From the NCBI GenBank assembly GCA_965214025.1, contig CBDCAW010000096.1, positions 1 to 64,000 on the forward strand: a DNA stretch of 64,000 nucleotides. The letters are read 5' to 3'. This document shows positions 53,335 through 61,321 of the stretch, one piece after another. The position numbers and the translations under genes were made by a program. Source of the DNA: Granulosicoccus sp965214025. Its GTDB lineage: Bacteria; Pseudomonadota; Gammaproteobacteria; Granulosicoccales; Granulosicoccaceae. Below the pieces are notes generated by a model that worked only from the letters and a program-made list of their open reading frames with translations, was not told where the DNA came from and searched no databases. Positions within the stretch are counted from its first letter, which is position 1, and each line of letters opens with the position of its first letter.

Positions 53335-54327
53335 CTACGACAGACGCACCAGACCGATCGCAGCTTCCGCGTCAGTAGCATCCCGATTGCCAGCTTCATC
53401 GTCCCTGGCGTGCGCTGTCAGGTCGAAATCCCAGAACACGTCGTCGCCCATGCGATACAAGCGGTACGGTGGTCGCAAGGCGCTGCGCATCCGCAACACG
53501 GGTGGCAGTTGCAGGGCATCCCTACCCTCTCCCACCAACACCGGCGCCACGGCGATCTGCAGCCTCGTCAGCGCCCCGGCCTGCATCCAGCGGCTGACCG
53601 TGAGCCCACCGCCTTCGACGAAGACCGCGTTCAAGCGACGTTCGACCAGGGCTTCCCGCAGCGCCATCGGTGACAGCTGCCCGTCGATGCGCGGCAGGCG
53701 AATCACATCGCTATCCTCGAGATGCCCTGCCAAGGGCGCGTCGGCATCGCAGGCTATCAAGGTGGTGACGGCTTCGTCGGTGAAGATCCGCAGATGCGAC
53801 GGCAAGGAGCCGGCCGGATCGATCACGACCCTGACCGGGTTCGGACCATCGACCTGACGTGTGGTCAGCTGTGGATCGTCGGCTGCCGCGGTACCGGCAC
53901 CTATCACGATCGCATCGCACAGCGCACGCATGCGGTGCAGGTGAAGGAAGTTTTCGGCGCCGGTAACGACGGCGGAGTCGCCGGACGAGGTGGCGATGCG
54001 GGCATCCACCGACTGGCCGAGATGCCCCACGATGACAGGCCGATCGGGGCTGGCTGCCAACAGGGGCAGGTAGAGCTCGACCAGGTCGCGACCACTGGCA
54101 GGCATGGCGGCACCCACCTGCCAGTGATTCGATGCGGAGCATTGCAGCCACGACGATTTATCATTCGGCAGCACTTCACGGACCTGGTTTCCCCCTCGCT
54201 CGTCCAGAGCCCAGGCCATCGGCGCGGGTAGGGCTCTTCTGCGCCAGGCGGCGGCGGCCAGCAGCACTGGCCAGGCTCGAGACTGATCGGTCAGTGAGCG
54301 GGTCTTCCTGTGCACGCCTTCGGTCAT
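53335..54327 (-). CDS. RibD C-terminal (5-amino-6-ribosylamino-uracil reductase-like) domain protein
   Basis: The 330-residue protein has an N-terminal extension of about 85 residues and a dihydrofolate-reductase-like RibD_C domain: RPVIVGHLGQSVDARIATSS (substrate start motif), ALCDAIVIGAGTAAADDPQLTTR, NPVRVVIDPAG, IRLPRIDGQL and the EGGG motif VFVEGGGLTVSRWMQAG. This fold reduces pteridine, deazaflavin or riboflavin precursors with NADPH. No deaminase domain is present, so it is not full RibD. It lies opposite the manC-PTPS-GT-MT genes and may act in the same pathway. The start at 54327 is the best in-frame ATG; the frame is open further. Confidence 0.85.
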   Translation of the reverse strand: MTEGVHRKTRSLTDQSRAWPVLLAAAAWRRRALPAPMAWALDERGGNQVREVLPNDKSSWLQCSASNHWQVGAAMPASGRDLVELYLPLLAASPDRPVIVGHLGQSVDARIATSSGDSAVVTGAENFLHLHRMRALCDAIVIGAGTAAADDPQLTTRQVDGPNPVRVVIDPAGSLPSHLRIFTDEAVTTLIACDADAPLAGHLEDSDVIRLPRIDGQLSPMALREALVERRLNAVFVEGGGLTVSRWMQAGALTRLQIAVAPVLVGEGRDALQLPPVLRMRSALRPPYRLYRMGDDVFWDFDLTAHARDDEAGNRDATDAEAAIGLVRLS

Positions 54328-54403
54328 ATCGCTTTTTAAGTCGCTGTTTCTGGAGCGCGAACGTCTATCATGGCACTTTGCCAGTTCGGAAGACCATTGG
54401 CCC

Positions 54404-55142
54404 ATGCCGATTACAGCGCCCGAAGCAGCTTCTCCATCGCGTACGGAAGAACGCGTCGCGATGATATCCGGCGCCAGTCGCGGCATCGGGGGCGGCGATC
54501 GCCCGGCACCTGCACGACGAAGGCTGGCGCCTGTGCCTTGGTATGCGCGAACCGCGAGTTCCAGCGGGGGGCGAGGTTTGCGATCGCATTCATCGTGTAG
54601 CCTACGATGCGCGTGAAGACAACGCGGAACGCGCATGGGCCGATGCCGCTGTGTCCACATTCGGCCGCATCGACGCGGTGATCGCGAACGCGGGCCTGAT
54701 GGTGCCCAAGAGCGTGCTCGAAGTGGAGGAAGAGGAGCTCGATGCAATGTGGACCGTCAATGTCAAGGCGCCGCGACGCCTGATCAAGGCCGCCTGGCCA
54801 CACCTCGAAGCGGCGGGCAGCGGCCGGGTCATCGTGCTCGCCTCGCTCGCCGGAAAGCGCGTGCCGGCTGCCAGGTCCAGCGCGTATGCGCTGACGAAGC
54901 ATGCCGCGGTCGCGCTTGCCCACGGGGTTCGGCACATCGGTTGGGACAGTGGAATTCGTGCTACCGCCCTGTGCCCGGGGCTGGTCGCCACCGACATGGC
55001 CCGACAGGTCACTGAGCGGCCGGCGGAGGAAATGACCACGCCGGCAGACGTTGCAAGGCTTGCCAGCCTGGCTTTGAACCTGCCGAACGAGGCCAGCGTG
55101 GCCGAACTGCACGTGAACTGTGCGCTCGGCGAACTGTACTGA
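54404..55142 (+). pseudogene. Short-chain dehydrogenase/reductase, frameshift after the NAD(P) glycine motif
   Basis: The gene is an SDR of about 245 residues. The start (ATG 54404) reads into SGASRGIGG, the cofactor-binding TGxxxGxG motif, and then loses frame. The right continuation, AAIARHLHDEGWRLCLGMRE, appears in the next frame after one extra g in the gggg run at about 54488-54491. The downstream frame is clean: IDAVIANAGLMVP (NAG motif), VIVLASLAGKRVP, catalytic Tyr-x-x-x-Lys in SSAYALTKHAA, and CPGLVATDMARQV. One indel in a homopolymer suggests sequence error. It is followed 37 bp later by a CoA transferase gene, probably in the same transcript. Confidence 0.84.
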
Positions 55143-55179
55143 ACCACTGAATCAGAGCGCACCACGACAGGAGCAACCA

Positions 55180-56394
55180 ATGCCCGGACCACTCGACGGC
55201 TTTCGCGTGATCGACATGACCGCCATGGTGTCCGGCCCGCAGGCGACGATGCTGCTCGCTGACCAGGGCGCTGATGTGATCAAGATAGAAAACCCGCACG
55301 GCGGTGATCACACGCGTAGTCATCCGAATCGGCGTGGCGGCCTGCCGGCCGCGTTCCTGAACAACAATCGCAACAAGCGCTCGGTCGCACTGGACCTCAA
55401 ACATCCGCACGGGCTTGCCACGCTGCAGCGGCTGCTGAACGGTACCGATGTCTTCGTGCAGAACTTTCGCCCGGGTGTGGCCGAACGCATCGGTATCGGC
55501 TTCGATGCTGTCCAGGCCATCGCGCCGTCGATCGTCTACACCTCGATCAGCGGCTTCGGTGACAGCGGGCCTTACGTGGGCAAGCCCGTCTACGATCCGC
55601 TTGTACAAGCGTTGTCGAGCCTCGCCAGCATCCAGGCCGGTGCGGATTCCGAGCGGCCTCGACTGGTGCGTACCATCCTGCCTGACAAGCTGACCGGGCT
55701 GGTCAGTGCACAGGCCATCACAGCGGCGTTGCTGTCCCGTGAGCGTACAGGCCACGGGCAGCACGTCCGCGTATCGATGTTGGATGCCGTCATCGCTTTT
55801 CTCTGGGGGTCCGACATGAGCGGCCAGACCTTCGTCGGCGATGAATCGCCGCAGGAGAAAGCAGCAAGCTTCATCGATCTGATCTACGAAACACGCGATG
55901 GTTACCTCAGTGTGGCGGTGCAATCCAACCGCGAGTGGCATGCCTTGACCGAAGCACTCGAACGCCCTGACTGGCTCGCTGACGATCGCTTTCGTACACC
56001 GGCACTGCGTCAGGAAAACATCGACGAACGGCTGGCGTTGACACAGGAGGCGCTGCTCGAGCGTACCGCCGCCGAGTGGATCGAGCGACTGGACGCAGCC
56101 GGAGTGCCTTGCGCACCCGTGCTCACACGCCGTGAGCTCGGCGATCACCCTCAGATCATCGCGAACCAGATCATCATGGAGAGCGAGCATGAAGCGGCCG
56201 GCAGGATAAGGCAAGCACGACCCTCGGCGCGCTTCAGCGCGAGCCCATTGAGCTTTCGCCGGGGAGCTCCGCTGCTCGGCGCCGATACCGAGGCGGTACT
56301 GCTGGAGGCCGGCTTCTCCCGCGCAGAGATCGACAGCCTTCGCGCTGACGGCCTGTTCGGTTCGCTGACGAAAACTACCGACAGCGCCTGCTGA
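55180..56394 (+). CDS. Family III CoA transferase (CaiB/BaiF)
   Basis: The 404-residue enzyme moves CoA between carboxylic acids. Family text is clear: LDGFRVIDMTAMVSGPQATM, LLADQGADVIKIENPHGGD, NRNKRSVALDL (with the Asp catalytic region after), FVQNFRPGVAERIGIGFD, YTSISGFGDSGPYVGKPVYD, and the C-terminal GVPCAPVLTRRELGDHPQI. The catalytic Asp is expected in the YDPLVQALS-type region (PVYDPLVQ). Substrate is unknown; neighbours SDR and GST suggest catabolism of an organic acid or xenobiotic. ATG 55180 has AGGAG upstream. Confidence 0.93.
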   Translation: MPGPLDGFRVIDMTAMVSGPQATMLLADQGADVIKIENPHGGDHTRSHPNRRGGLPAAFLNNNRNKRSVALDLKHPHGLATLQRLLNGTDVFVQNFRPGVAERIGIGFDAVQAIAPSIVYTSISGFGDSGPYVGKPVYDPLVQALSSLASIQAGADSERPRLVRTILPDKLTGLVSAQAITAALLSRERTGHGQHVRVSMLDAVIAFLWGSDMSGQTFVGDESPQEKAASFIDLIYETRDGYLSVAVQSNREWHALTEALERPDWLADDRFRTPALRQENIDERLALTQEALLERTAAEWIERLDAAGVPCAPVLTRRELGDHPQIIANQIIMESEHEAAGRIRQARPSARFSASPLSFRRGAPLLGADTEAVLLEAGFSRAEIDSLRADGLFGSLTKTTDSAC

Positions 56395-56465
56395 CGGCCT
56401 GTTCGGTACTCGAAGGATACATACTGAAACACCTGACGAACTCTTCAGCCAGGAGAACCCCTCGC

Positions 56466-57260
56466 ATGATCGACTTCCACTACTGGCCCACGCCCAACGG
56501 CTGGAAGGTGGCCATCATGCTCGAAGAGTGTGGCCTGCCCTACGACGTCAAGCTCGTGAACATTGGAAAGGGCGAACAGTTCAGCCCGGAGTTCCTGAGC
56601 ATCAGCCCCAACAACAGGATGCCAGCCATCGTCGATCATGACCCACCGGCAGGCTGGCAGGATGGTTCGAACGAACATTCGGCGGCAGAGGCACAATCTG
56701 ACCATTCAGCTTCAACGAACGGCACGCCAGCCGCGATGGTTCCGGCTACCGGTCTCGCCCCGGTAACCGTCTTCGAATCGGGTGCGATCTTGCTATACCT
56801 GGCTGAGAAAACCGCACGTTTCCTGCCTGCGGATGCTCGCGGCCGCAAGGAGGCCTGGGAATGGTTGTTCTGGCAGGTGGGCAATCTCGGCCCCATGGCC
56901 GGTCAACTCAGCCATTTCGTGAACTATGCGGAAGGTAAGCACCCCTACTCTCATCAGCGCTACGCCGATGAATATCACCGGTGCCTGGGTGTGCTGGAAC
57001 GCCGACTCGCGGAACGCGACTATCTGCTCGGAGACTATTCGATCGCCGACATGGCAACCTGGCCCTGGGTGTTGATCGCCAAGCCACTGGGGCAGCCGCT
57101 GGACGAATTCCCACGGGTCACCGCCTGGCGTCAGCGAATCAAGGAGCGGCCCGCCGTACAGGCTGGCGTGAACCTGGCGAGGCAACACCGCAGAGCGGCG
57201 GCACCCGATGAGAAGGAACGGCAGATACTGTTTGGCCAACGTGGCTCCCCGTCCGGCTGA
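56466..57260 (+). CDS. Glutathione S-transferase with an unusual insertion in the thioredoxin-like domain
   Basis: The 264-residue protein has the GST layout. Text is YfcG/YghU-like (IDFHYWPTPNGWKVAIMLEE, then VKLVNIGKGEQFSPEFLSI, SPNNRMPAIVDHD). Between MPAIVDHD and the Glu-Ser motif FESGAILLYLAEK lies an inserted segment of about 30 residues (about 62-97) rich in Ser, Asn, Ala and Thr, which splits the thioredoxin-like domain. The helical domain (WLFWQVGNLGPMAGQLSHF, YLLGDYSIADMATWPW) is normal. It may act on thiols or disulfides. Start ATG 56466. Probably part of the SDR-CoA transferase-GST group. Confidence 0.9.
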   Translation: MIDFHYWPTPNGWKVAIMLEECGLPYDVKLVNIGKGEQFSPEFLSISPNNRMPAIVDHDPPAGWQDGSNEHSAAEAQSDHSASTNGTPAAMVPATGLAPVTVFESGAILLYLAEKTARFLPADARGRKEAWEWLFWQVGNLGPMAGQLSHFVNYAEGKHPYSHQRYADEYHRCLGVLERRLAERDYLLGDYSIADMATWPWVLIAKPLGQPLDEFPRVTAWRQRIKERPAVQAGVNLARQHRRAAAPDEKERQILFGQRGSPSG

Positions 57261-57269
57261 ACGGGAGCC
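57243..57269. terminator. Stem-loop overlapping the end of the glutathione transferase gene
   Basis: Arm ggctccc (57243-57249) pairs with gggagcc (57263-57269); gt/ac extend it with one bulged c. The stop codon lies in the loop. No T tract follows. Candidate end of the SDR-CoA transferase-GST transcript. Confidence 0.35.
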
Positions 57270-57491
57270 GGGAACCCTGTGGGTCGATCTGCCGGGTACT
57301 TGCAGTTTCGACTCGGACGAACGTCGCGGTTCAAGCTGCCTGGTCGTCTACATCATCGGTGTCGAGTTGCAAGGCGGATACACTCGAGGAGGCCGGGCAA
57401 TTGAAGGTTTGTGTGAATCGGTCGATATCCTGACGGTTGGCTTCGTGGTTCGATCCTTGCGGAGTCGGAGACCTATGCAGCCGGAACCGCC

Positions 57492-59036
57492 ATGCAGGTC
57501 CTGCCCAATCCCAAATCCGATCAGGACACGACGTCCGCCAGCGACGCCACCGGTGCCGCAAGCGCTTCTGCGGGCGCTTCTAACAGGGCGGCCGCGGGCG
57601 TCGTTCCGATAAGACCCACGAGTAACCGAACTCGTTCCGCGGCTTCGACGAGGCTGCTCGAGCATTACCTGGTCAAGCGCCAGGCCACCGTTCTGCAACT
57701 GATCGCCGAGCTTCTCGAGGCGCCCAACCTGGGTACCGGCCTGATGGGTCTGGTCGATGCCCTGCATCATCAGTTCGACTGCAGCCGCGTGGCGGTCGGC
57801 GTGTTTCGCTCATCGCGGCTGCAGATCGCTGCCATTTCGCAGCAGGCGAGCTTCGACCCGCTTTCCGATGAGGTGGCACGATTGAAAGCCGCGCTGCAGG
57901 AGGCCTGCGATCAAGAGGTAATCGTTCAGTATCCCGACGCTGTCGATGAAACCATCGAGGTGGAAGCACATGAGGCGTTGAATGCCGGCAGGCCGCATGG
58001 GCAACTGCTGAGCATGCCGTTGTGCCATGCAGGCGAATTGGTGGGTGGTTTGCTGCTCGAATGCCCGACGCGCCGGGGCTGGTCGAGATTCACGCTCGAG
58101 CTGCTCGCTCAGGTGGCGGAGCTGAGTGCCGCACTGGTCGCCCTGAGGCTCGAGGTCGAGCAAGGATTGGTCGGGGTGACTCGCCGTAGCCTGCGCACAT
58201 CCGTACGGCAGATCACTGGCCCACGCCACATGCTGCTCAAGAGTATCGCATCGATTCTGGTCATCGGTAGCCTGCTGGCGGTCTTCGTACCGGTGACTCA
58301 CCGGGTGAGCGCTGAAGCCGAGGTCGTACCGACGGTGCGGCGCGTGATCAGTGCGCCGATGGAAGGGTTTGTCGACAGCGTTCTGGTGCGGGTCGGCGAC
58401 CGCGTTGCAGCGGACGGTGTACTGCTTCGGCTAGACACCCGGCAGCTTGCACTTGAACAGGGCCGCCTGACCGGTGAGATCCGCGGTATCGAAACCGAGA
58501 TGCGTGCAGCCCTCGCCGGCCGTGATCGCAAGGAGACGGTCGTTTTGTATGCACGCAAGGCGCAGGCCGCGGCCGAACTGGCACGCGTTGAACAGCAGCT
58601 CGAACGTGCGGTGTTGCGTGCACCGGTCGATGGCATCATCGTCTCCGGAGACATCGACGAGATAACCGGTGCGCCGGTGAAGCTCGGGGAAAGCCTGCTG
58701 GAGATCGCACCTTTCGTAGAGCAGGATGTGCACTTGCTGGTCGACGAGACGGACATCGGCCACGTGAAGGTTGGCCAGAGCGGCGCCCTGTCTCTGACCT
58801 CATCACCGGGCAGAGCGCTGCCGTTCGAAGTATCGGCGATCCATCCGATCGCACAGTCTGCCGAGGGCCAGAACCGCATTCGCGTCGAGGCGACCCTGCC
58901 CGCCGACGCCACGCCGCCGCTACCTGGTCAGACTGGCATCGGCAAGATCGCCGTCGGACAGGCCAGCCTGTTGTGGGTCTGGACGCATCGATTCACGCAC
59001 TGGGCCCGTCAACTTGCCTGGCAATGGTTCGGATGA
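57492..59036 (+). CDS. HlyD-family periplasmic adaptor with N-terminal GAF-like domain
   Basis: The 514-residue protein joins a cytoplasmic GAF-like sensor region to a membrane-fusion adaptor. Residues about 1-50 are low-complexity Ala/Ser. Residues about 60-215 have GAF-type text (LLEHYLVKRQATVLQLIAEL, FDCSRVAVGVFRSSRLQIAA, LSMPLCHAGELVGGLLLE). A membrane helix follows at about 252-270 (SIASILVIGSLLAVFVPV). The adaptor part has the lipoyl-like halves RVISAPMEGFVDSVLVRVGDRVAADGVLLRLD and VLRAPVDGIIVSGD, a short coiled coil between, and a beta-barrel (VLLVDETDIGHVKVGQ). The GAF fusion is unusual. Its stop overlaps the M50 gene start (ATGA). Confidence 0.86.
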   Translation: MQVLPNPKSDQDTTSASDATGAASASAGASNRAAAGVVPIRPTSNRTRSAASTRLLEHYLVKRQATVLQLIAELLEAPNLGTGLMGLVDALHHQFDCSRVAVGVFRSSRLQIAAISQQASFDPLSDEVARLKAALQEACDQEVIVQYPDAVDETIEVEAHEALNAGRPHGQLLSMPLCHAGELVGGLLLECPTRRGWSRFTLELLAQVAELSAALVALRLEVEQGLVGVTRRSLRTSVRQITGPRHMLLKSIASILVIGSLLAVFVPVTHRVSAEAEVVPTVRRVISAPMEGFVDSVLVRVGDRVAADGVLLRLDTRQLALEQGRLTGEIRGIETEMRAALAGRDRKETVVLYARKAQAAAELARVEQQLERAVLRAPVDGIIVSGDIDEITGAPVKLGESLLEIAPFVEQDVHLLVDETDIGHVKVGQSGALSLTSSPGRALPFEVSAIHPIAQSAEGQNRIRVEATLPADATPPLPGQTGIGKIAVGQASLLWVWTHRFTHWARQLAWQWFG

Positions 59037-61174
59037 ACGAGGCCGCGCTGTTCAACGAGCACTGGTATCGTGTTCAGCATCTGAAGCCGCAGCTCGCCAC
59101 GGATGTCGCCGTTTGCCGCCAGCGCTTTCGCGGTGAAACGGCCTGGGTGCTGCACCGCGCCTCCACGCGTACCTTTCACCATCTCGATGGTGCTGCCTGG
59201 CGGGTTCTTTCGCGTCTGGACGGCCAGCGCACCGTTGATGACCTATGGCAGTTCGCGCTTGATCGCTTCGGCGACGATGCACCTTCTCAAGGCACGATGA
59301 TCGAGCTACTGGCCCAGCTTCACGAGGCTGAACTGCTGGTCGTCAACAATCGCCTGAACGCCGAACGCTTGTTCGAACGCGGTCAGATGAACGCCGATCG
59401 CGAAAAGCGTCAGCGTTATCTCAACCCGCTTTATGCAAGGTTCGCCCTGTTGGACCCTGACCGGCTGTTGAACCCTCTGCAACCATTCTCGCACTGGCTG
59501 TTCAGCCGTACCACGGCGATGCTCACGATGATACTGGGCGTGATGGCGCTGTTCTGCATTGCTCCGCACAGCGCAACCTTGGCACAGGAGGTGAGTGATC
59601 TCACACTGTTCTCTCCTGGTCAGACACTGGCCTTCTTCCTGATCTATCCCTGCCTCAAGCTGCTTCACGAACTCGCTCACGCTCTGGCGATCAAGCGCGG
59701 CGGTGGTGAGGTACATGAACTGGGTATCGCTCTGATGGTGCTGCTGCCGGTGCCCTATGTGGATGCCAGTGCGGCAAGTCTCTTCGCAGACAAGCGCGAG
59801 CGCATGCTGGTCAGTGCGGCGGGCGTGCTCCTCGAACTGACGATAGCGGCGCTGGCGGCCATCGTGTGGGTCAACAGTCAGGGCCTGGTGCACGAACTGG
59901 CGCTGAGCGTGATGGTGATCGGCAGCGTTTCCACGGTGCTTTTCAACGGCAACCCGCTGCTCAAGTTCGACGGCTATTACGTGCTGGCTGACGCCATCGA
60001 GATTCCGAACCTGGCGGCTCGGGCAAGGCGCCACGTTCTCGAGATCGGTCGTACTCGGCTGTTGGGCATGCCCGCGAAGGAAGCGCCGATCACGGATCGG
60101 GCCGAACGTGCCTGGTTATTGGGCTACGGGGTGCTTTCCAGCGGTTACCGCCTGGCGCTCATGCTCGGCATCGCCTGGATGCTCAGCGGCGAGTACTTCT
60201 TCTTCGGCATGGCCCTGGCATCGTGGGTAGTGGTCACCTGCCTGCTCGTGCCCGGCTATCGCTTCGTGCAATTCCTGCGACGTGACGGGCACCAGGCCAA
60301 GCTTGTGTCAGTGCTGCTCTGCGGTACCGTGATGTCGACGCTTCTGGGAGCCTTCGTCTGGCTTCCGCTACCCCAACGCACCGTGACCGACGGCATCGTC
60401 TGGCTGCCCGACAAGTCCATCGTCAGGCTTGCTCACCGCTGTCGGATCACGCAGGTAACTGCCTCAGGTAACACGCAGGTCACGCCGGGCACTGCTCTGT
60501 TCGATTGCACCGACGCCGAACTCGACACTCGCGCGAAGGTATTGCAGGCACGCATCGAAGAAATACAAGCCCGACGAGCAGGTATCGCACAGCAGGAACC
60601 GGTGGCCTACCGGCTGCTGGAGGAGGAACTCACCACACTGCGTGCCGAGCGGGCGGAAACCGAACGGCAGCGCGAGGCACAGTATGTCCTGGCTGAATCG
60701 GCCGGGCGCTTCGTGCCCGTTGATACGCTGAGCCTGGAAGGACGACATTTCGAACAGGGAGAGGTCGCTGCCTACGTGGTACCCGAGAACCGACGTACCC
60801 TGCGGGTTGCTGTCGAGCAGGCGGACATCGGCTTGTTGCAACAAGGTGTGGACGAGGTGGAGCTGGTCTTCGCTGAAAGCCCCTTCGCGACCAAGGCCTA
60901 CCGCAGTTCGATCGCACGCCGTATGCCAGGAGCAACGCAAGCCGTGCCCAGCCCAGCCTTGACCACCGCCGGCGGTGGATCGCTGGCTACTGATGATGAC
61001 GGTCAGAGCGTGCGCGAAGCCGTGTTCGATGTCGAGCTCGACTGGCCCGATTCGGCGCCGATAACCAACGTCGGGAGCCGTGTGTTGGTCAGGTTCGTGC
61101 ACCAACCTTCGCCGTTACTCGGCCGCCTGGTGAATCGCGTGCGCCGGGCATTGAGCATTCGGCTCGCGTCATGA
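59033..61174 (+). CDS. PqqD domain - M50 (site-2-protease-like) metallopeptidase - adaptor hybrid membrane protein
   Basis: The 713-residue protein has three parts. Residues about 25-110 are PqqD-like (YRVQHLKPQLATDVAV, VLSRLDGQRTVDDLW). The middle has several membrane helices with a metallopeptidase site: HELAH at residues 212-216 (CLKLLHELAHALAIKRGG), and NPLLKFDGYYVLADA near residue 307, the third S2P-type motif. The C-terminal third (about residues 455-690) reads as a periplasmic adaptor: a barrel-sandwich piece, a coiled coil (ARIEEIQARRAGIAQQEP) and VEQADIGLLQQGVDEVELVF. ATG 59033 overlaps the GAF-HlyD stop. The PqqD domain suggests peptide recognition. Product and substrate are unknown. 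A 47-bp tandem repeat follows at its 3' end. Confidence 0.87.
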   Translation: MNEAALFNEHWYRVQHLKPQLATDVAVCRQRFRGETAWVLHRASTRTFHHLDGAAWRVLSRLDGQRTVDDLWQFALDRFGDDAPSQGTMIELLAQLHEAELLVVNNRLNAERLFERGQMNADREKRQRYLNPLYARFALLDPDRLLNPLQPFSHWLFSRTTAMLTMILGVMALFCIAPHSATLAQEVSDLTLFSPGQTLAFFLIYPCLKLLHELAHALAIKRGGGEVHELGIALMVLLPVPYVDASAASLFADKRERMLVSAAGVLLELTIAALAAIVWVNSQGLVHELALSVMVIGSVSTVLFNGNPLLKFDGYYVLADAIEIPNLAARARRHVLEIGRTRLLGMPAKEAPITDRAERAWLLGYGVLSSGYRLALMLGIAWMLSGEYFFFGMALASWVVVTCLLVPGYRFVQFLRRDGHQAKLVSVLLCGTVMSTLLGAFVWLPLPQRTVTDGIVWLPDKSIVRLAHRCRITQVTASGNTQVTPGTALFDCTDAELDTRAKVLQARIEEIQARRAGIAQQEPVAYRLLEEELTTLRAERAETERQREAQYVLAESAGRFVPVDTLSLEGRHFEQGEVAAYVVPENRRTLRVAVEQADIGLLQQGVDEVELVFAESPFATKAYRSSIARRMPGATQAVPSPALTTAGGGSLATDDDGQSVREAVFDVELDWPDSAPITNVGSRVLVRFVHQPSPLLGRLVNRVRRALSIRLAS

Positions 61175-61321
61175 ACGGACATCCGTCGCACCCTGCCTTG
61201 AGCATATGGCTCGCACCATGAACAGACATCCGTCGCACCCTGCCTTGCGCATATGGCTCGCGCCATGAACGGACATCCGTCGCACCCTGCCTTGCGCACA
61301 TGGCTCGCACCATGAACGGAC
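61150..61321. repeat. 47-bp tandem repeat, about 3.6 copies, between M50 and SecA-like genes
   Basis: Unit starts at 61171, 61218, 61265 and 61312, each opening atgaacggac or atgaacagac. The preceding 21 bases (61150-61170, inside the M50 gene) match the unit end. The repeat spans the M50 stop and the SecA-like start, so every unit carries an ATG in a different phase. Confidence 0.9.

Noticed and set aside
54328..54747. 140-residue N-terminal extension of the RibD-type reductase
   Set aside because: It overlaps the SDR gene on the opposite strand and reads as Arg/Pro-rich shadow text.
61150..61321. CRISPR array
   Set aside because: The 47-bp units are contiguous with no unique spacers and lie over a gene end; no cas genes are present.
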